Shown here: in pieces, positions 24,440 to 35,937 of the stretch
Position numbering within the stretch: position 1 is the stretch's first letter
Layout: every line of letters begins with the position of its first letter
From: Gonatopus flavifemur
Taxonomy: Eukaryota > Arthropoda > Insecta > Hymenoptera > Dryinidae
DNA length: 64,000 nucleotides
Direction of reading: 5' to 3'
NCBI GenBank assembly: GCA_018340375.1
Contig: JAFFJZ010000079.1
Location: 248,001 to 312,000 of the forward strand
Notes under the pieces: model-generated
Seen by the model: the letters and a program-made list of their open reading frames with translations, nothing else
What the model was told of the DNA's origin: nothing
Database searches by the model: none
Translations under genes and position numbers: made by a program

Positions 24440-24613
24440 TTGAAAATCACGAGAATTTGGAGTGAGCCCTTCATTGGGCATCTTGCGGTTCAGAGCATCA
24501 AATATATCATTGATTTTCCTACAAAATTGTATAGTTGGTTCACATCCCTTGAATTCATCAGGCTTATGGTGTAAATAAAACGTTAACCCATTGGCTACTG
24601 AATTGGAAAAAAT
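24440..24613 (-). pseudogene. P transposase exon 5
   Basis: Fifty-eight codons in phase 0, beginning IFSNSVANGLTFYLHH and containing GCEPTIQFCRKINDIFDALN, then ending NSRDFQ before GTAATT. The NDIFDALN block is diagnostic for P-element/THAP9 transposases. It is intact in itself. Too short and too mid-gene to be recognised as an open frame from a start codon. Confidence 0.88.
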
Positions 24614-24988
24614 CTATGAAATCAAATGAAAATTGATTAGACCACAAACATCTTCAAATGAGAACCAAATTGCGAAGAGAATATCATATAAGTAGAGACA
24701 AAACCACATCCATGATTCTCACTAGAGCGAAGATTTCGAAAAGAATAAAAATTGAGCTACATACAGAGACACCATATCAGATATACACAGGAACAAACAT
24801 AAAATAGATCTTGAGAAATGAGAGGCTTATTAGGGACAAACGTGTCACGAATATACAGGAATTAAACGGTGATAGGGAATCAAACGGTTTATAGAATACA
24901 TGATTGAAAAATTCTATCAAACCTTCCTTAGAATTGACTACTTGTTGATTATAATATCCTTCAATAGTGAGAATGAAATGATTATACC

Positions 24989-25033
24989 TTATTATTATTA
25001 TTATCATTATTATTATTATTATTATTATTATAC
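24989..25033. repeat. (ATT)n microsatellite at a splice donor
   Basis: A run of about 14 ATT triplets with one interruption. On the minus strand it begins immediately after the GT of the exon 4 donor. Confidence 0.9.
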
Positions 25034-25192
25034 CTGAGTAGCAAGCCGTACTCGCATCTTTGACATGTTGTTCAAATGAATATGTCTGTTTGGTAGTTTT
25101 GGACATGCTCTTGCACTACCCACATGAGCAGAGTCGTTGTTGAACAGCATTTTGAAATATCGCCATTCAATATAATTTTCTGTGGATTTAAT
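25034..25192 (-). pseudogene. P transposase exon 4
   Basis: Fifty-three codons starting IKSTENYIEWRYFKML and ending LNNMSKMRVRLATQ. The continuation into the next exon (IFSNSVANGL) matches the family's conserved junction. The acceptor is CTTTTCAG. The donor is CAG followed by GTATAATAATAATA, so the intron begins inside an ATT/TAA microsatellite. No disabling change is seen in this exon. Confidence 0.88.
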
Positions 25193-25253
25193 CTGAAAAG
25201 GGAATATATTCGGATATAATGGATGGTTTCGATCAAAATTAGTCTCAACAAAC

Positions 25254-26720
25254 CTTTAAACGACCGTTATTGTATAAACGGTTTCTAATATTTTTGATAA
25301 TGTGCGGAATATCGCTGAATAGAAATATTTTTCTTTCATCAACCAGAGGATGAGTGAACTACGTTTTCAAATCACTGCCAGTGATGTCGCAACCTAATAT
25401 TTTTCTCATTTTGTTGTTTGTTTTTGCACCGTCTCCACTAACCCCGTGTATTTGAGTTCCTGTTTTTTCTAAATAAATAATGGCTTGTACCACTAATCTC
25501 GCCAACTCGTTGCCTGAAACAGGAACGTCTGAAGCAAACAAAGCAATAGTTTGTGTATAAGTGTCGCATAATGGTTGAAACATTAGTACTAGTCCATGAC
25601 TAGCCAAGTTGTCGGTAGTAGTAGGTCTTTCATCGCCAAAATCCACCACACCAGTATGAGTTGAGGTCTTACAGTTTACATTAACCCCTTTCTGGGATAT
25701 ATTTCATCCAGAACTATAACGCCATGTCGTTGCATGGGTTGCTTTTTTTCGAAATATTTTTCTAAAATTTCAGCAAAGTTTTCATCAAAGCCACATTTCA
25801 TTTCCATTCTACTCAAGTAATTCCTGACCGTCGATGAACAAGGAAGAGGAAAAATATTGTTCTTTCTTAAAAATTCGTAATATGACGGCGAACGCATATT
25901 CAAAAGCATACACAACATAATCCACTCAGCTGTATATCTGGGACCATGTGGGTTTTTATTCTTAGCGGCAGCAATAATTCCTTTGATCGCTATCCTCTGA
26001 TTCAGTGGCATGTTCCATGTTTCGAATCTTTCATCTACAATGCCTTCTTTGAGAGCAATCAATTCCTCTTCTTTGCTTTTCAATGACTTTAAAAGTAGAT
26101 TTCTTTGTCGTTTAGCTCGATATCGTTGATTTTTCTGGCGTTTCATTTTCTTTTGTTGAGCTTTAATTTTGATGTAATTGTTAGAGTCAGATATAGTATG
26201 AACACGACGAATTGCATTTTGTGCTTTAGATCTTTTTTGTTCTTGCAGTATCATTCTTCGATAATGTACACAGTGGATGCATCTTTTACTTTTTGTAATC
26301 CATTGACACTCAATATAATGCCACGCATTTCAACCATCTGTAAAAGCCAGATTAGGTCTAATGAATTTCATATTTACATCTCCTAAACCACAGCATATGT
26401 TCATTGATTCGAACTTAGATAAAATATCTGAAATCATCAAAGGATTAGTGAGTTTCATAGGTAATCCTATTGTTTCGTATCCATTGATTTGTTATGAACT
26501 TGATATTCCAATTTTTTCGTGGTTTTCATGACAACATATTTAGGCGTAATTGGTGTACTCAGTTTAGATCTTTTCATCATTCTCATGTGAGAGAATACAA
26601 TGAATGTCTCATCAGCTGTAGAAAGGTTATTGATATTCCAAGACTTCGGTAAAAAACCAAATTCATTCTGCAAATTTTTTCCTACTGTAATTTCGTCGGA
26701 TGTAATCGACATATCGTCAC
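25254..26720 (-). pseudogene. P transposase exon 3: RNase H-like catalytic core
   Basis: This long exon starts at GDDMSITSDEITVGKNL and contains, in order, a block ending SKFESMNICCGLG, a basic coiled region (KKMKRQKNQRYRAKRQR), RHGVIVLDEIYPRKG (first catalytic-region Asp), VDFGDERPTTTDNLASHGL, and IHGVSGDGAKTNNK (second conserved Asp). It ends with SDIPHIIKNIRNRLYNN before GTTTGTTGAG. All are P/THAP9-family signatures. Defects are a frame change near 26,480, TGA at 26330-26332 (TDG*NAW), a one-base loss in the G run at 25685-25690, and TAG at 25359-25361. Confidence 0.9.
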
Positions 26721-27369
26721 CTACAAATTGTATCACATATTTGAGTTACTAACATGGAGCCAACCATCGAAGCATGGAAAATTCTACCACCCTTAAATAT
26801 ATTTCTTTCAAATACAACAGAACCTTCCCTACCAATCCTCGATTCTCGTTATTTCGATTATTTCACGTTCATTTTTATCGATGAGAATTCATTAGATAGA
26901 CCGTTTTCAATTTTTTAATGATAGAAAGACAACAAAAATTAGTGTTGGAGAATTGGTAAGTTGGAAAGCTCGAATTTTCGTGAGAAAAATTCTTTTGTGC
27001 ATCATTCAGAACTCAGATTCCACAAATAATAGATTTGAATTGAGAACACTATCTTTGGTGATTCATTAATATCAATATTCATTCCTCGATAATTAAATTG
27101 TACAAATTTTGACTCAGTCCTTGATATCCATTCATTAGAGAGAATCAAATTAGATTATGGTGGGTAGAAAAATATATGGAAGTTATTAATAAAACTATCC
27201 AAATATCAAGGAGTATGATGTAGATAGATGTGCTCTTATATAATAAGTAAGGTAGAATTAAGTATTATATTTCCATTTCCTATACAGTTTATAATCTACC
27301 TTCTCCCTCGTAATGATCATATAAAAAAAAGGGGAGATGATTTCATTTTTCTTATTACTCTTATCATAC

Positions 27370-27608
27370 CTAGTTTAAGGTTCCCTTCACAACCATCATC
27401 TGTTGGTATAGTATTTAGATTCAAGGGATCATTGTCATTATTTTGATTACATTGTTTATCGAAGTCAGGAGGGGTAGTGCCATTTGATGCTTGGATTAGT
27501 TCATCTGCAAAGCTATCGGGATCTTTCGCATCATTCTCTCAACATCATAATTGACTGATACAGAAGATTCAAAAACCATAGCGTTACTTGACGCCTCAGC
27601 GTGTTGAT
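27370..27608 (-). pseudogene. P transposase exon 2: variable linker (tentative)
   Basis: The region reads through an acidic, Asn-rich segment (NDAKDPDSFADELIQASNG and on to EGNLKL) and ends CTA-G before GTATGA. The split Gly codon is completed by GT at the start of exon 3, so the 3' junction is well supported. The 5' part reads in another frame, so a frameshift lies near 27,535. The acceptor at 27609 is provisional. Confidence 0.55.
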
Positions 27609-28251
27609 CTGTGAAAGTCGTAGATAATATGAAGAATCGAATTTATACTCTCTAAATTTAAATCAGAGAAATTCCATTCAGAAACATGCTGAGTGAACCA
27701 ATGGAAAATTCAACACTGATTCTTGGTGAAATTTCACTCATTCTTGGTACTTTTTACTGATGCAATTCGAGGGAAAAACTATAGGCATGTATATACACAT
27801 TGAGAAAAATTTAACTGAGTAAGATGACTAAACTACCTCAATGGTCTCAATTTATTTTTTGTAAGTATATTTGAAGATTTGGGAAAATCAGATACCATTC
27901 CTCTAATTCGTCAATTGAAAAGTCAGGCCAGGTCTGGATTCAGAGACAAACGTAAGCACTGTAGACGGAAGATAATAAAATTGATACTAAAAACAAATAA
28001 TTTTCACAACTGAACTTGATTATATAATTGAGCTTTTCATGCTGACTGAATTTGAAATCTTCTCTCTGTGTGATAATACATGTGGAATCATTCGAAATTG
28101 AAGTATTGCAAGTACTTTTTTCTATTAACCTGTGTCACTAAATATTCCATTCCCAGGATTGGTGTTATTGAAATTGAAGAAAATGCTTGGGACTGCATTT
28201 TTTTCCAAACGTGGTTTCAAATATTCATACTGGATTATAAATCGGCATGTG

Positions 28252-28280
28252 AATAATAATAATAATAATAATAATAACAA
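28252..28280. repeat. (AAT)n microsatellite
   Basis: A run of nine AAT triplets in the first intron of the P transposase pseudogene. Confidence 0.9.
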
Positions 28281-28379
28281 TCATAATTATTTCAATCATA
28301 ATAATTCTTATAACCATCTTGTTACATATTGTTAAAATTTGAGTCATCATTTGAAATCATAGAATAACTCAATACTTAC

Positions 28380-28604
28380 TTCAAGAATTACATTGCCCTC
28401 CGCGTTTTTTTCTATATATTTTCGCTTGATGTCTTCGGGTTTAGAATGTTTTTCACAAACATAATGGGAATATTCCAAATGAATCATACCGCGGGTGGCA
28501 GTTTCCCACATTTTAAATGAAATCTCATCTTTTGGAACTTCAAACATTGATTTTGACTTTTCACTCCTGATTCCTGCGTGACAACATATCACTCACTTTT
28601 TCAT
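28380..28604 (-). pseudogene. P transposase exon 1: THAP DNA-binding domain
   Basis: From the ATG at 28602-28604 this exon encodes a THAP-type zinc finger of the C2CH class. It shows the family spacing: a cysteine cluster at the N-terminus (ICCHAGIRSEKSKSMFEVP), the conserved Trp (KMWETATRG) and the C/H pair in YVCEKH. The third codon after Met is TGA (28593-28595), exactly where the first zinc-ligand Cys is expected, so a TGC-to-TGA change is likely. The exon ends at GAA before GTAAGTATT, a strong donor. THAP domains bind the transposon's own ends. Confidence 0.85.
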
Positions 28605-29290
28605 TTTATGTCACTGACGAAATTAATTCATCGAGAAATTTTTTTGTGATAACAACCTCCAATAAATTGAATTTATTGAGATTGAAGGAGACGAACTCTC
28701 ACGATGACAGATAATTGAATTTCGAAGGTTAAATTTGACTTTTCGAAACATACCCTTCCGTTACATACAGCCCCACGATTGGCTGTAACAGCAACTACCT
28801 CTGGTGGCTGTAAGGGCCTCGCCCCGCACCATGGCAGTTTCACGACCTGTATATACGACCGTGGGATTGTCCAAGCCACCACATCCCCAATTATTATTTG
28901 TGAAAATCGGCGATTCAGATAATTGGAGTTCTACTGTATTACTCTTATTTTGTCATGTATTTTACCAGAGCTGGGTTTGTTACGTCATCTTGTAATTTCT
29001 TACGTAATATACGTGGTTTCTGAAGTATAATGTATGTAAGATCCTTTAACCCTCCTCAAGAGCGAGAAGTTGATTTTGCACGTAAAATACTCAGTTTTTT
29101 TTACATCCCTATCAAAGAAATCCAGGTGAGTCCCATGGAAATCTACATGGGAATTTCTGGGAATTTCATGGGTACCCATTGATACCCATGTGGGGTCCTA
29201 GGCAATCTTAGGTGTGACTCGCGGTGACTTTTGACGGGGGTGTCATAAACCATATAAAATACTCGGAAGTATATTATTATATCAACTCTG
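28605..29290. other. Upstream of the P transposase; no gene
   Basis: This should contain the P gene's promoter and element end, but I could not identify a TIR. A GC-richer patch with inverted GGCTGTAA / TTACAGCC-type words lies at about 28760-28830. Confidence 0.45.
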
Positions 29291-29703
29291 CACGGAGAGA
29301 TATGTAGAAATCAATTTACTATGGTGCTTTGTAATCGAAGAACAGGCTGAACTCACAATAAAATTTACCATGACGAAACAATACGCAGTAAAAAATTTCG
29401 TATTAAAAACTGTCCAGACAATATTTGTATTGAAAGTCAACACAAAAATTTATCAAATTGATAGAGTTTCAATGTAAACCAACACTTTCGCGTCAATTCC
29501 ACACATTCTTTGTATCAATATTCAAAACGAATTTTGAGTGGACCGTTTGGGACATGTGCATGTGTTGAAAATACACAAAATTTTTTACTCTGTAGACACT
29601 TGATCACATTTACAATGTCTTACAGTAAATTCCATTGGGAAGTCAGTCTGTTCCTCGGATTCAATAATCACGTAGTAAATTTAACTATAAATATCTCTCC
29701 GTG
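29291..29703. mobile_element. MITE, CACGGAGAGA ends
   Basis: Ends CACGGAGAGATATGTAG and ATAAATATCTCTCCGTG are inverted repeats. Other members are at 40606-40814 and 41648-41890. The 88-codon plus frame inside is not a gene. Confidence 0.65.
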
Positions 29704-29827
29704 TGCGTTCAACGATGAACATTATCAAATTTTATGCTTATCATCAAAATTCTATTCGCTGAGTCGAAATAATTAATACTTGAGCGTTGGAAAACATTTT
29801 ATTTGTACATAATATGAAAGTTCACAA

Positions 29828-29912
29828 ACCTCAGGGAAATTTACAAAAAGTACTCCTGGAAAACCGGGAATTCTCAGGGAATTTGAAAATGAGATTTTTG
29901 TCGCCACCCTGT
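29828..29912. mobile_element. Isolated hAT-like terminus
   Basis: The sequence ends TTTTTGTCGCCACCCTG and is preceded by repeated CAGGGAATT words. This is the layout seen at the right end of the hAT-type element ending at 36665. The other end was not found. Confidence 0.4.
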
Positions 29913-30344
29913 TTTATACAATGTAAGGGGATACCAGCGCCGTCACACTAGCCAAATCCTTTCTGACAAATTGGCTTGCTTTAAATTGTCGATGCTTTGA
30001 ATCATATAAAAGTATCTAATAATTGATTTATACTAAAATTCATAATTTTTTATTCGGAGTTATCCAACTTCGAGCTTACGGACGTTACAGACATTCGAGT
30101 ATATAGCTTCTCGGGTTTCTGAAATTCGGGCGTATGATTTTTAGGGTTCACGATGCTCTACCGATTAAATGGATATTGTTCATTTCGAACGTACGTACTT
30201 CTTTAACATTGCTCGAGTCGCGCAAAAGAAATAACATTCTGACCTACGCCATACCTGTGAGATACACGATCAGGTTTTCACAGTTGTCTGTAATATTATG
30301 TTCAGATTTTGTGGTAAATGAGTACAAACACTTCGGGAAAGAAT
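29913..30344. other. No gene recognised
   Basis: Mixed sequence between a hAT-like end and palindrome D. A 106-codon plus frame (30134-30454) runs into the palindrome arm and is not credible as a gene. Confidence 0.45.
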
Positions 30345-30362
30345 ACCCAAGTGCGAAGTGCC

Positions 30363-30442
30363 GATCGGTTGGATATGAACTTCGCGTCGGGGTGGGCTGG
30401 ATCCCTCAAATGATGAAATTGGGTTCATATCCAACCGATATG
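30363..30442. repeat. Hairpin module, ATCGGTTGGATATGAAC
   Basis: CGATCGGTTGGATATGAACT and GGGTTCATATCCAACCGAT bound an 80-bp hairpin. An inverted copy lies in the other arm at about 37757-37842. The spacer GGATCCCTCAAATGATGAA is retained in both. Confidence 0.85.
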
Positions 30443-31871
30443 TTCATGCGGTGATCTAATAAATTTCCATGGTTACAGTTAGAAACAAATATAACCCCCA
30501 AGATAGAAAGACGTAATAAATCTATTATAAGACGGTGACTGCCTTCATGATGATCCTTGATAAAAGAAAAAAAATTATTCTGATTGGAATCGAACTTGAA
30601 ACGTCTGGATTTACCAGACAATCCCATAGTCACTCAGCTGTACACTTCTATGAATTTAACCACACATCTAGATTCATATCAAGCCCATGAGATTATGAAT
30701 AACGCATACATGGTATTAATCATTGTGAATAATCTTGATCTGTTCTCGCATAGAATTATGATCAATTTATGAAATTGAAATGTTATTCATGTCACAACAA
30801 TAATTATGATCAAAATATGTGAAATAGTTTCTATGATTTGAAACTTTGTTTGTTGTTGAAACTTCAGAACATCTTATTTGATGACATGTAACGAGAGTCT
30901 AATCTTCTCAAATATCTTTCAAACATATCATGGTTAAATTGAGTGATCTTTGTTTAGTTTTAGATGGATTCCTTGGAAAGGGAATGAAATTATATTTCCT
31001 GAATGATGATCAGTTAAGCTTATTTGCATTTCATTATACAACAATTACATCACAATAGAGCATAAAACTAATTGAATTATCTAAACATTCATAAAATTCG
31101 CCATACACAGCTATTACATCTTGAGTATTTGAGTCGAGTCAAATATGGGTCCTCAATGGAATGTCAAAAATGGAATTTCAGGGTTGCGACAGGTCAAGGA
31201 AGTCAGGGAAGAGGCAGGGAATTCAAAACTGGTCAGGGAAATCAGGAAAAAGTCAGGGAATTTCCCTGCCATAGTTAACAGTTCCGTATTTACGTGAAGT
31301 ATTGAAATAGTCACGAGCCACAATGGACCTTTTCATTTCACTAAACTTCTTGAGTCATATCCTTTATATTCAGAGAATTTTCACACATTTTTCGATACAG
31401 ATACTATAGATATTAGAAATACAAAGTCAATCGAAACATCAAATGCACATCTACTTATTCGTAAATATGAAAAAGTAAATACAACGGCAAGTCGTTATCC
31501 TTTCATATAAAATTAATCTTACTATTCAAAAAATTAGAATTATTTCTCATGAATTTTTCAATTCATTAACGAATTCTTTTCAAAATTTGGCTAATTTTGA
31601 AAATTCAACATTTCCATGAAGCGGAATAGATTATCATGGATATAAGAAATATTATACCAATTAGTATATTTTTTTATCAAGCATGAGGACAAGCATCTAG
31701 ATCATACCCTTTACTATCTAGATACCAGTCAATAATAACTTCCAAGATATTTTATCAACCATTGAAATCTGGTCCACTACTACAGTCAGAACTCACTATA
31801 TACAACCTTTCCACATGTTGATTTGAAACGCCCGAACACCCTCAAAGCAGTGATGCCAGAATGGAGGGCAA

Positions 31872-31992
31872 GGACCGTCCAGGCTATCCTCTCCCCGTTA
31901 CACAAATGCACAAAATTTGATTGTGTGCGTACCAGAAGAGGACCGCAGGGGAAATGTAACAGAGAGAGGGTAGCCTCGACGGTCTACCTATG
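31872..31992. mobile_element. Short hairpin element at the broken left edge of C
   Basis: GACCGTCCAGGCTATCCTCTC and its imperfect complement GAGAGGGTAGCCTCGACGGTC bound a 120-bp segment. It lies directly before the first C repeat unit, where C's own left end is missing. Confidence 0.65.
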
Positions 31993-33828
31993 GATTCTTA
32001 TGAGGAATAGTGTGCAGAATCCAGTGATATACGGCTCATTCCGGTACGCGGCCGTGTTCTTGGTTTTTCACGCCAAAAGCCGTTGACTGGTATTTGACGG
32101 AATTATCAATACATATGCAAATTCTTCCATCGGCTGCAGGGTTCTCGTTCGATTGGAAGAATCTGATACATCGATTCTTATAGGAAATCGTCCAAGGAAT
32201 TCAATGGTGTATAGCTCATTCCAGTACGCGACGGTTTTCATGGAGTTTTCGTCGAGAGAAGGGGAGATTTTTGTCAACTTCCACAGAATTTGCATGAATT
32301 TCGTTATTCAAAGACAAGTCGACGTCCGATTCTTGGAGTACAATCTATGGATTTTGATGAGACTTCTGGCGTGAAAAGTCAAGAACACCGCAGCGTACCG
32401 GAATGAGCCGTATATCAATGGATTCCTTGGACGATGTCCTATAAGAATTGATGCATCAGATTTTCCCAATCGAACGACAACCTTGCGGCCGATGGAAGAA
32501 TTCGCATATGTATTGATAATTCCCTCAAATACCAGTCAACGACTTTTCGCGTGAAAAATTGAGAACCCGGGCGCGTACCGGAATGAGTCGTATATCACTG
32601 GATTCTGTAGACAATTCCTCATAAGAATCTATAGATTTTACCCCAAGAATCGGACGTCGACTTGTCTTCAAATAACGAAATTCATGCAAATTCTGTGGAA
32701 ATTGACAAAAATCTCCCCTCCTCTCGACGAAAACTCCATGAAAACGGCCGCGTACCGGAATGAGCCATACACCATTGGATTCCTTGGACAATGTACTAGA
32801 AGAATTGATGCATCTCATCCTTCCAATCGAACGAGAACCCTGCAGCCGATGGAAGAATTTGCATATGTGTTGATAATTCCGTCAAATACCAGTCAACGAC
32901 TTTTGGCGTGAAAAATCGAGAACACGGCCGCGTACCGGAATGAGCTGTATATCACTGGATTCTGCAGACAATTCCTCATAAGAATCCATAGATTTCACCC
33001 CAAGAATCGGACGTCGACTTGTCTTTAAATAACGAAATTCATGCAAATTCTGTGGAAATTGACAAAGTACTCCCCTTCTCTCGACGAAAACTCCATGAAA
33101 ACGGCCGCGTACCGGAATGAGCTCTACACCATTGAATTCCTTGGACGATTTCTTATAAGAATCAATGTATCAGATACATCCAATCGAACCAGAACCCTGC
33201 AGCCGATGGAAGAATTTGCATATGTATTGATAATTCCGTCAAATACCAGTCAACGACTTTTGGCGTGGAAAATCGAGAACACGGCCGCGTACCGGAATGT
33301 GCCGTATATCACTGGATTCTGCAGACAATTCCTCATAAGAATCCATAGATTTCACCCCAAGAATCGGACGTCGACTTGTCTTTAAATAACGAAATTCATG
33401 CGAATTCTGTGGAAATTGACAAAAATCTCTCGACGAAAATTCCATGAAAACGGCCGCGTAACAAAATGAATCATATACCATCGGATTCCTCAGACAAAAT
33501 CCTATAAGAATTGATGCATTTGATGCTCCGAATCGGACGTCGTCTCATCAGTAGGTGATGAAATTCGTTAGAACCAATATATAACTCCTCGTTTCTCTGC
33601 AAAAAATCCTATGAAAACGACCTCGTATCGTAAAAAATCTTTCATTTTCGAATTCCTCGTCTCAAATACTACAAATTCATATCTTTAGATATAATCATTA
33701 TCTCATTTTAGCATGTTTTCATGGAGAAAATATCCAAATAGTTCGGTCGTTTTGTTCAGGTACAGTCCCAGCCAAAACATAACCTTTGCGGCCGACAGCT
33801 TCCACTTCATATGTAAAAGTCACATAGA
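31993..33828. mobile_element. Foldback element C, copy 1 (left end lost)
   Basis: The interior is a tandem array of units of about 180 bp (a dimer of about 360), carrying GGTACGCGGCCGTTTTCAT on one strand or the other. Orientation flips near 32,390: two units one way, then about seven inverted. The right end, inverted, reads ATGAAGTGGAAGCTGTCGG then GGTTATGTTTTGGCTGGGAC and TGTACCTGAACAAAACGACC. A second copy is at 59431-60639. Frames of 70-115 codons on both strands are shadows. Confidence 0.85.
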
Positions 33829-35290
33829 TCTCTTTCATTTAGATTATTCAAAGAAAAGAGCGGTCACGGTTTTTTTTAATGCTTCAAAGTGAAGTTCGTG
33901 TATCATTGGCATTCATTATCATTTTGCTCACTTATATATGTGAGGTTCTGATTGAGTTACCTTAATCACTTGAAGTGAAGTAGAGTGTTTTTTGATAGGT
34001 GACGTGAAATGACTTCCTCACCCAAACAATGTGCATAATATAAAACGAACTGTAAGTTTGTTGGAATAAATTGTCTACGAATACTATGACTTGAATCGTT
34101 AAAGATATTATCTTACACTTATATTGGAAGCGCAGTGAATTTCCTTTCTCTGATGAACTACTGGCACGATGGATATTTAACTGTGATTTGCTTCCAAAGA
34201 GTATTTCTACATCACCTTATTGAACAATACATATATGTGGTTATAAATGGAGCCTAAGGGTTTTAGCAATAAAAAATCATCTGTCAAATTACAAGCACAG
34301 GGAATTCCCTTCATTACCATAAATTACATGCGACATGAGAAATATTCAATTGATTTTCATTCTTACAAATTGACTGAATAATTTGTTCATATCTAATTAT
34401 TTATAAATACATGTATAGTTTAATGAAGTTATTTTCAAGTAATTTTTGACAATCAATATCTCTTATAAGCATCTATCGCGCCAATGGTTCATGGTAGTCA
34501 GAGTAAAGAAAACTCACTGCGCTCCCAATATGTAAGTCAAGTTTTTTATCGACTCAAGTGTTGTGGATACCTACTTTTTATCCGCAAAGAATCTATGTCA
34601 ACCAAGTGGCTGGTCATTCCACTTGATCACCTGAAAAATCATCAGAGGTTTACAAAAGTGGTAGTGATAGTACATTCTTTCTGACAATTGGTATGATGGA
34701 TACTTGACTGTGATTTGATTCCAAAAAATATTTGTACATAACTTCATTGAGTGATACATGTAGTTATAAATGGCGTTTAAGATTCTTACCGTTAGAAAGA
34801 TCATCTCTCAAATTACAAGCATAGGGAATTTCGTTCACTACCATACCTCACATGCAACAATATGAATATTCAATTGATTCTGATTCTTGCAAATGGACCT
34901 AATAATTTTTTCATATATAATTATTTATAACTACATGCATAGTTCAATGAAGTTATTTTTAAGTAATCTTTGACAATCTGTCCCTTATAAGTATCTATCG
35001 TGCCAATAGTTCATAGTAATTCACATGATTCGTGATAGAAAACAGGTATGTGAAATATCACATAAACTAAGATGAACTGTCTATCGTTCATTCCACATGC
35101 ATCACGATTGCATAAATTTGTGATTGGCAACGATTGAATGCCTATAGTAAGTTTCACATCACTTGTAATAGAAAACAGGTATGTGGAATATCACATAAAC
35201 TACGATAGACTATCTATCATTCATTCCACATGCACCACGACTGCTCAAGTTTGTGATTGACAACGATTATGTAAACATAACCTCAATACA
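33829..35290. repeat. Direct duplications, no gene
   Basis: Two copies of a segment of about 320 bp start at roughly 34168 and 34696 (offset 528 bp), sharing GTTATAAATGG, AATATTCAATTGATT and AATGAAGTTATTTT. Then two tandem units of about 118 bp (35030-35148 and 35149-35267) share GAAAACAGGTATGTG. No coding evidence. Confidence 0.7.
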
Positions 35291-35293
35291 ATC

Positions 35294-35390
35294 ACTCCAG
35301 TTATTCTCTAGATTGTTACAAGGCCTTGCAAGTCCCTCACAAGGGACTAGTAAGGCCTTTGTGAGGTTTAGAGAATGACCAGAATGATTT
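35294..35390. mobile_element. Small hairpin MITE
   Basis: CACTCCAGTTATTCTCTAGA and TTTAGAGAATGACCAGAATG are inverted ends around a core of TTGTGAGGGACTTGCAAGG-type palindromes. Confidence 0.65.
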
Positions 35391-35734
35391 TTGCTGAAGT
35401 ATCTACCAGTCAAACTTGTGAGGAGCTCACTGTTAACTTGCAAGTTCGACTAGACTAGTTTTGCCTTAAGAAAAACTTGCGAGGGCCTCGAGATAACTAG
35501 AGAATGCCTAGAATAATTTCTGCTAGGGAAATCAAGCTCTGGTCCATTTATATGAAATTTACCATATATTAAACTGAAAATTCCGAACTTTATGGGATTT
35601 TTACCACCATTTCCCAATAAATTTCCGATTGAATCCGGAAAATTCCTAATGCTTGTGTGTGTTAATTACTTCCGAACATTTATGTGAAGTTTTGCATAGA
35701 AATTTTTCACAGTGTAGCAATATGAGTCTATGGA

Positions 35735-35837
35735 GGCTTCTGAAGTAGCTGATCCAAGTGATCGGATCAGCTTCTCAACCAAACAAAAAATTTGGAAAAT
35801 GATTCAGATCACCTAGATCAGCTGCTTTGGAAAGCTC
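35735..35837. mobile_element. MITE, second copy of the GAAGTAGCTGATC family
   Basis: CTTCTGAAGTAGCTGATCCA and TAGATCAGCTGCTTTGGAA are inverted ends. Same length and core (GGATCAGCTTCTCAACCAA) as the copy at 21335-21437. Confidence 0.78.
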
Positions 35838-35937
35838 TTATGGGTTTTCTATGGTTTTGCAGATAGTCCATCAACTGTACATAAGAGTCAGTATGCAAAA
35901 TTCTGTACATGCGACTTATCAACAATATCTTGAGGAT

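Larger units (their letters stand above)
20792..28604 (-). pseudogene. P-element/THAP transposase, full-length but inactivated
   Basis: A P-superfamily transposase, which would cut and paste P-type DNA, can be assembled from eight minus-strand exons: 28604-28380, 27608-27370, 26720-25254, 25192-25034, 24613-24440, 23851-23645, 23260-22909 and 21148-20792. Introns have GT and AG ends, and reading phase agrees at the junctions I could check. The domain order is THAP zinc finger, linker, RNase H-like core, insertion domain and C-terminal helical region, as in the family. It is dead: a TGA replaces the first zinc-ligand Cys codon, TGA (26330-26332) and TAG (25359-25361) replace probable Trp codons, and frames shift in exon 2, near 26,480, near 25,687 and near 20,960. 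Exon 2 is the least certain. Introns host several MITEs. No TIR was identified for the element as a whole. Confidence 0.9.

Noticed and set aside
24777..25106. 109-codon minus frame (MSKTTKQTYSFEQ) as a P exon
   Set aside because: Wrong phase: the family-matching reading of the same DNA is MSKMRVRLATQ, joined by GT/AG splicing to IFSNSVANGL.
32068..33481. Repeated frames reading MQILWKLTKISPSLDEN on one strand and RPILGVKSMDSYEE on the other
   Set aside because: Shadows of foldback C units; the same frames recur at 59796-60290.
34598..34804. Minus-strand 68-codon frame in the duplicated region
   Set aside because: Sits in the direct duplication at 34168-35015, whose two copies do not preserve the frame.
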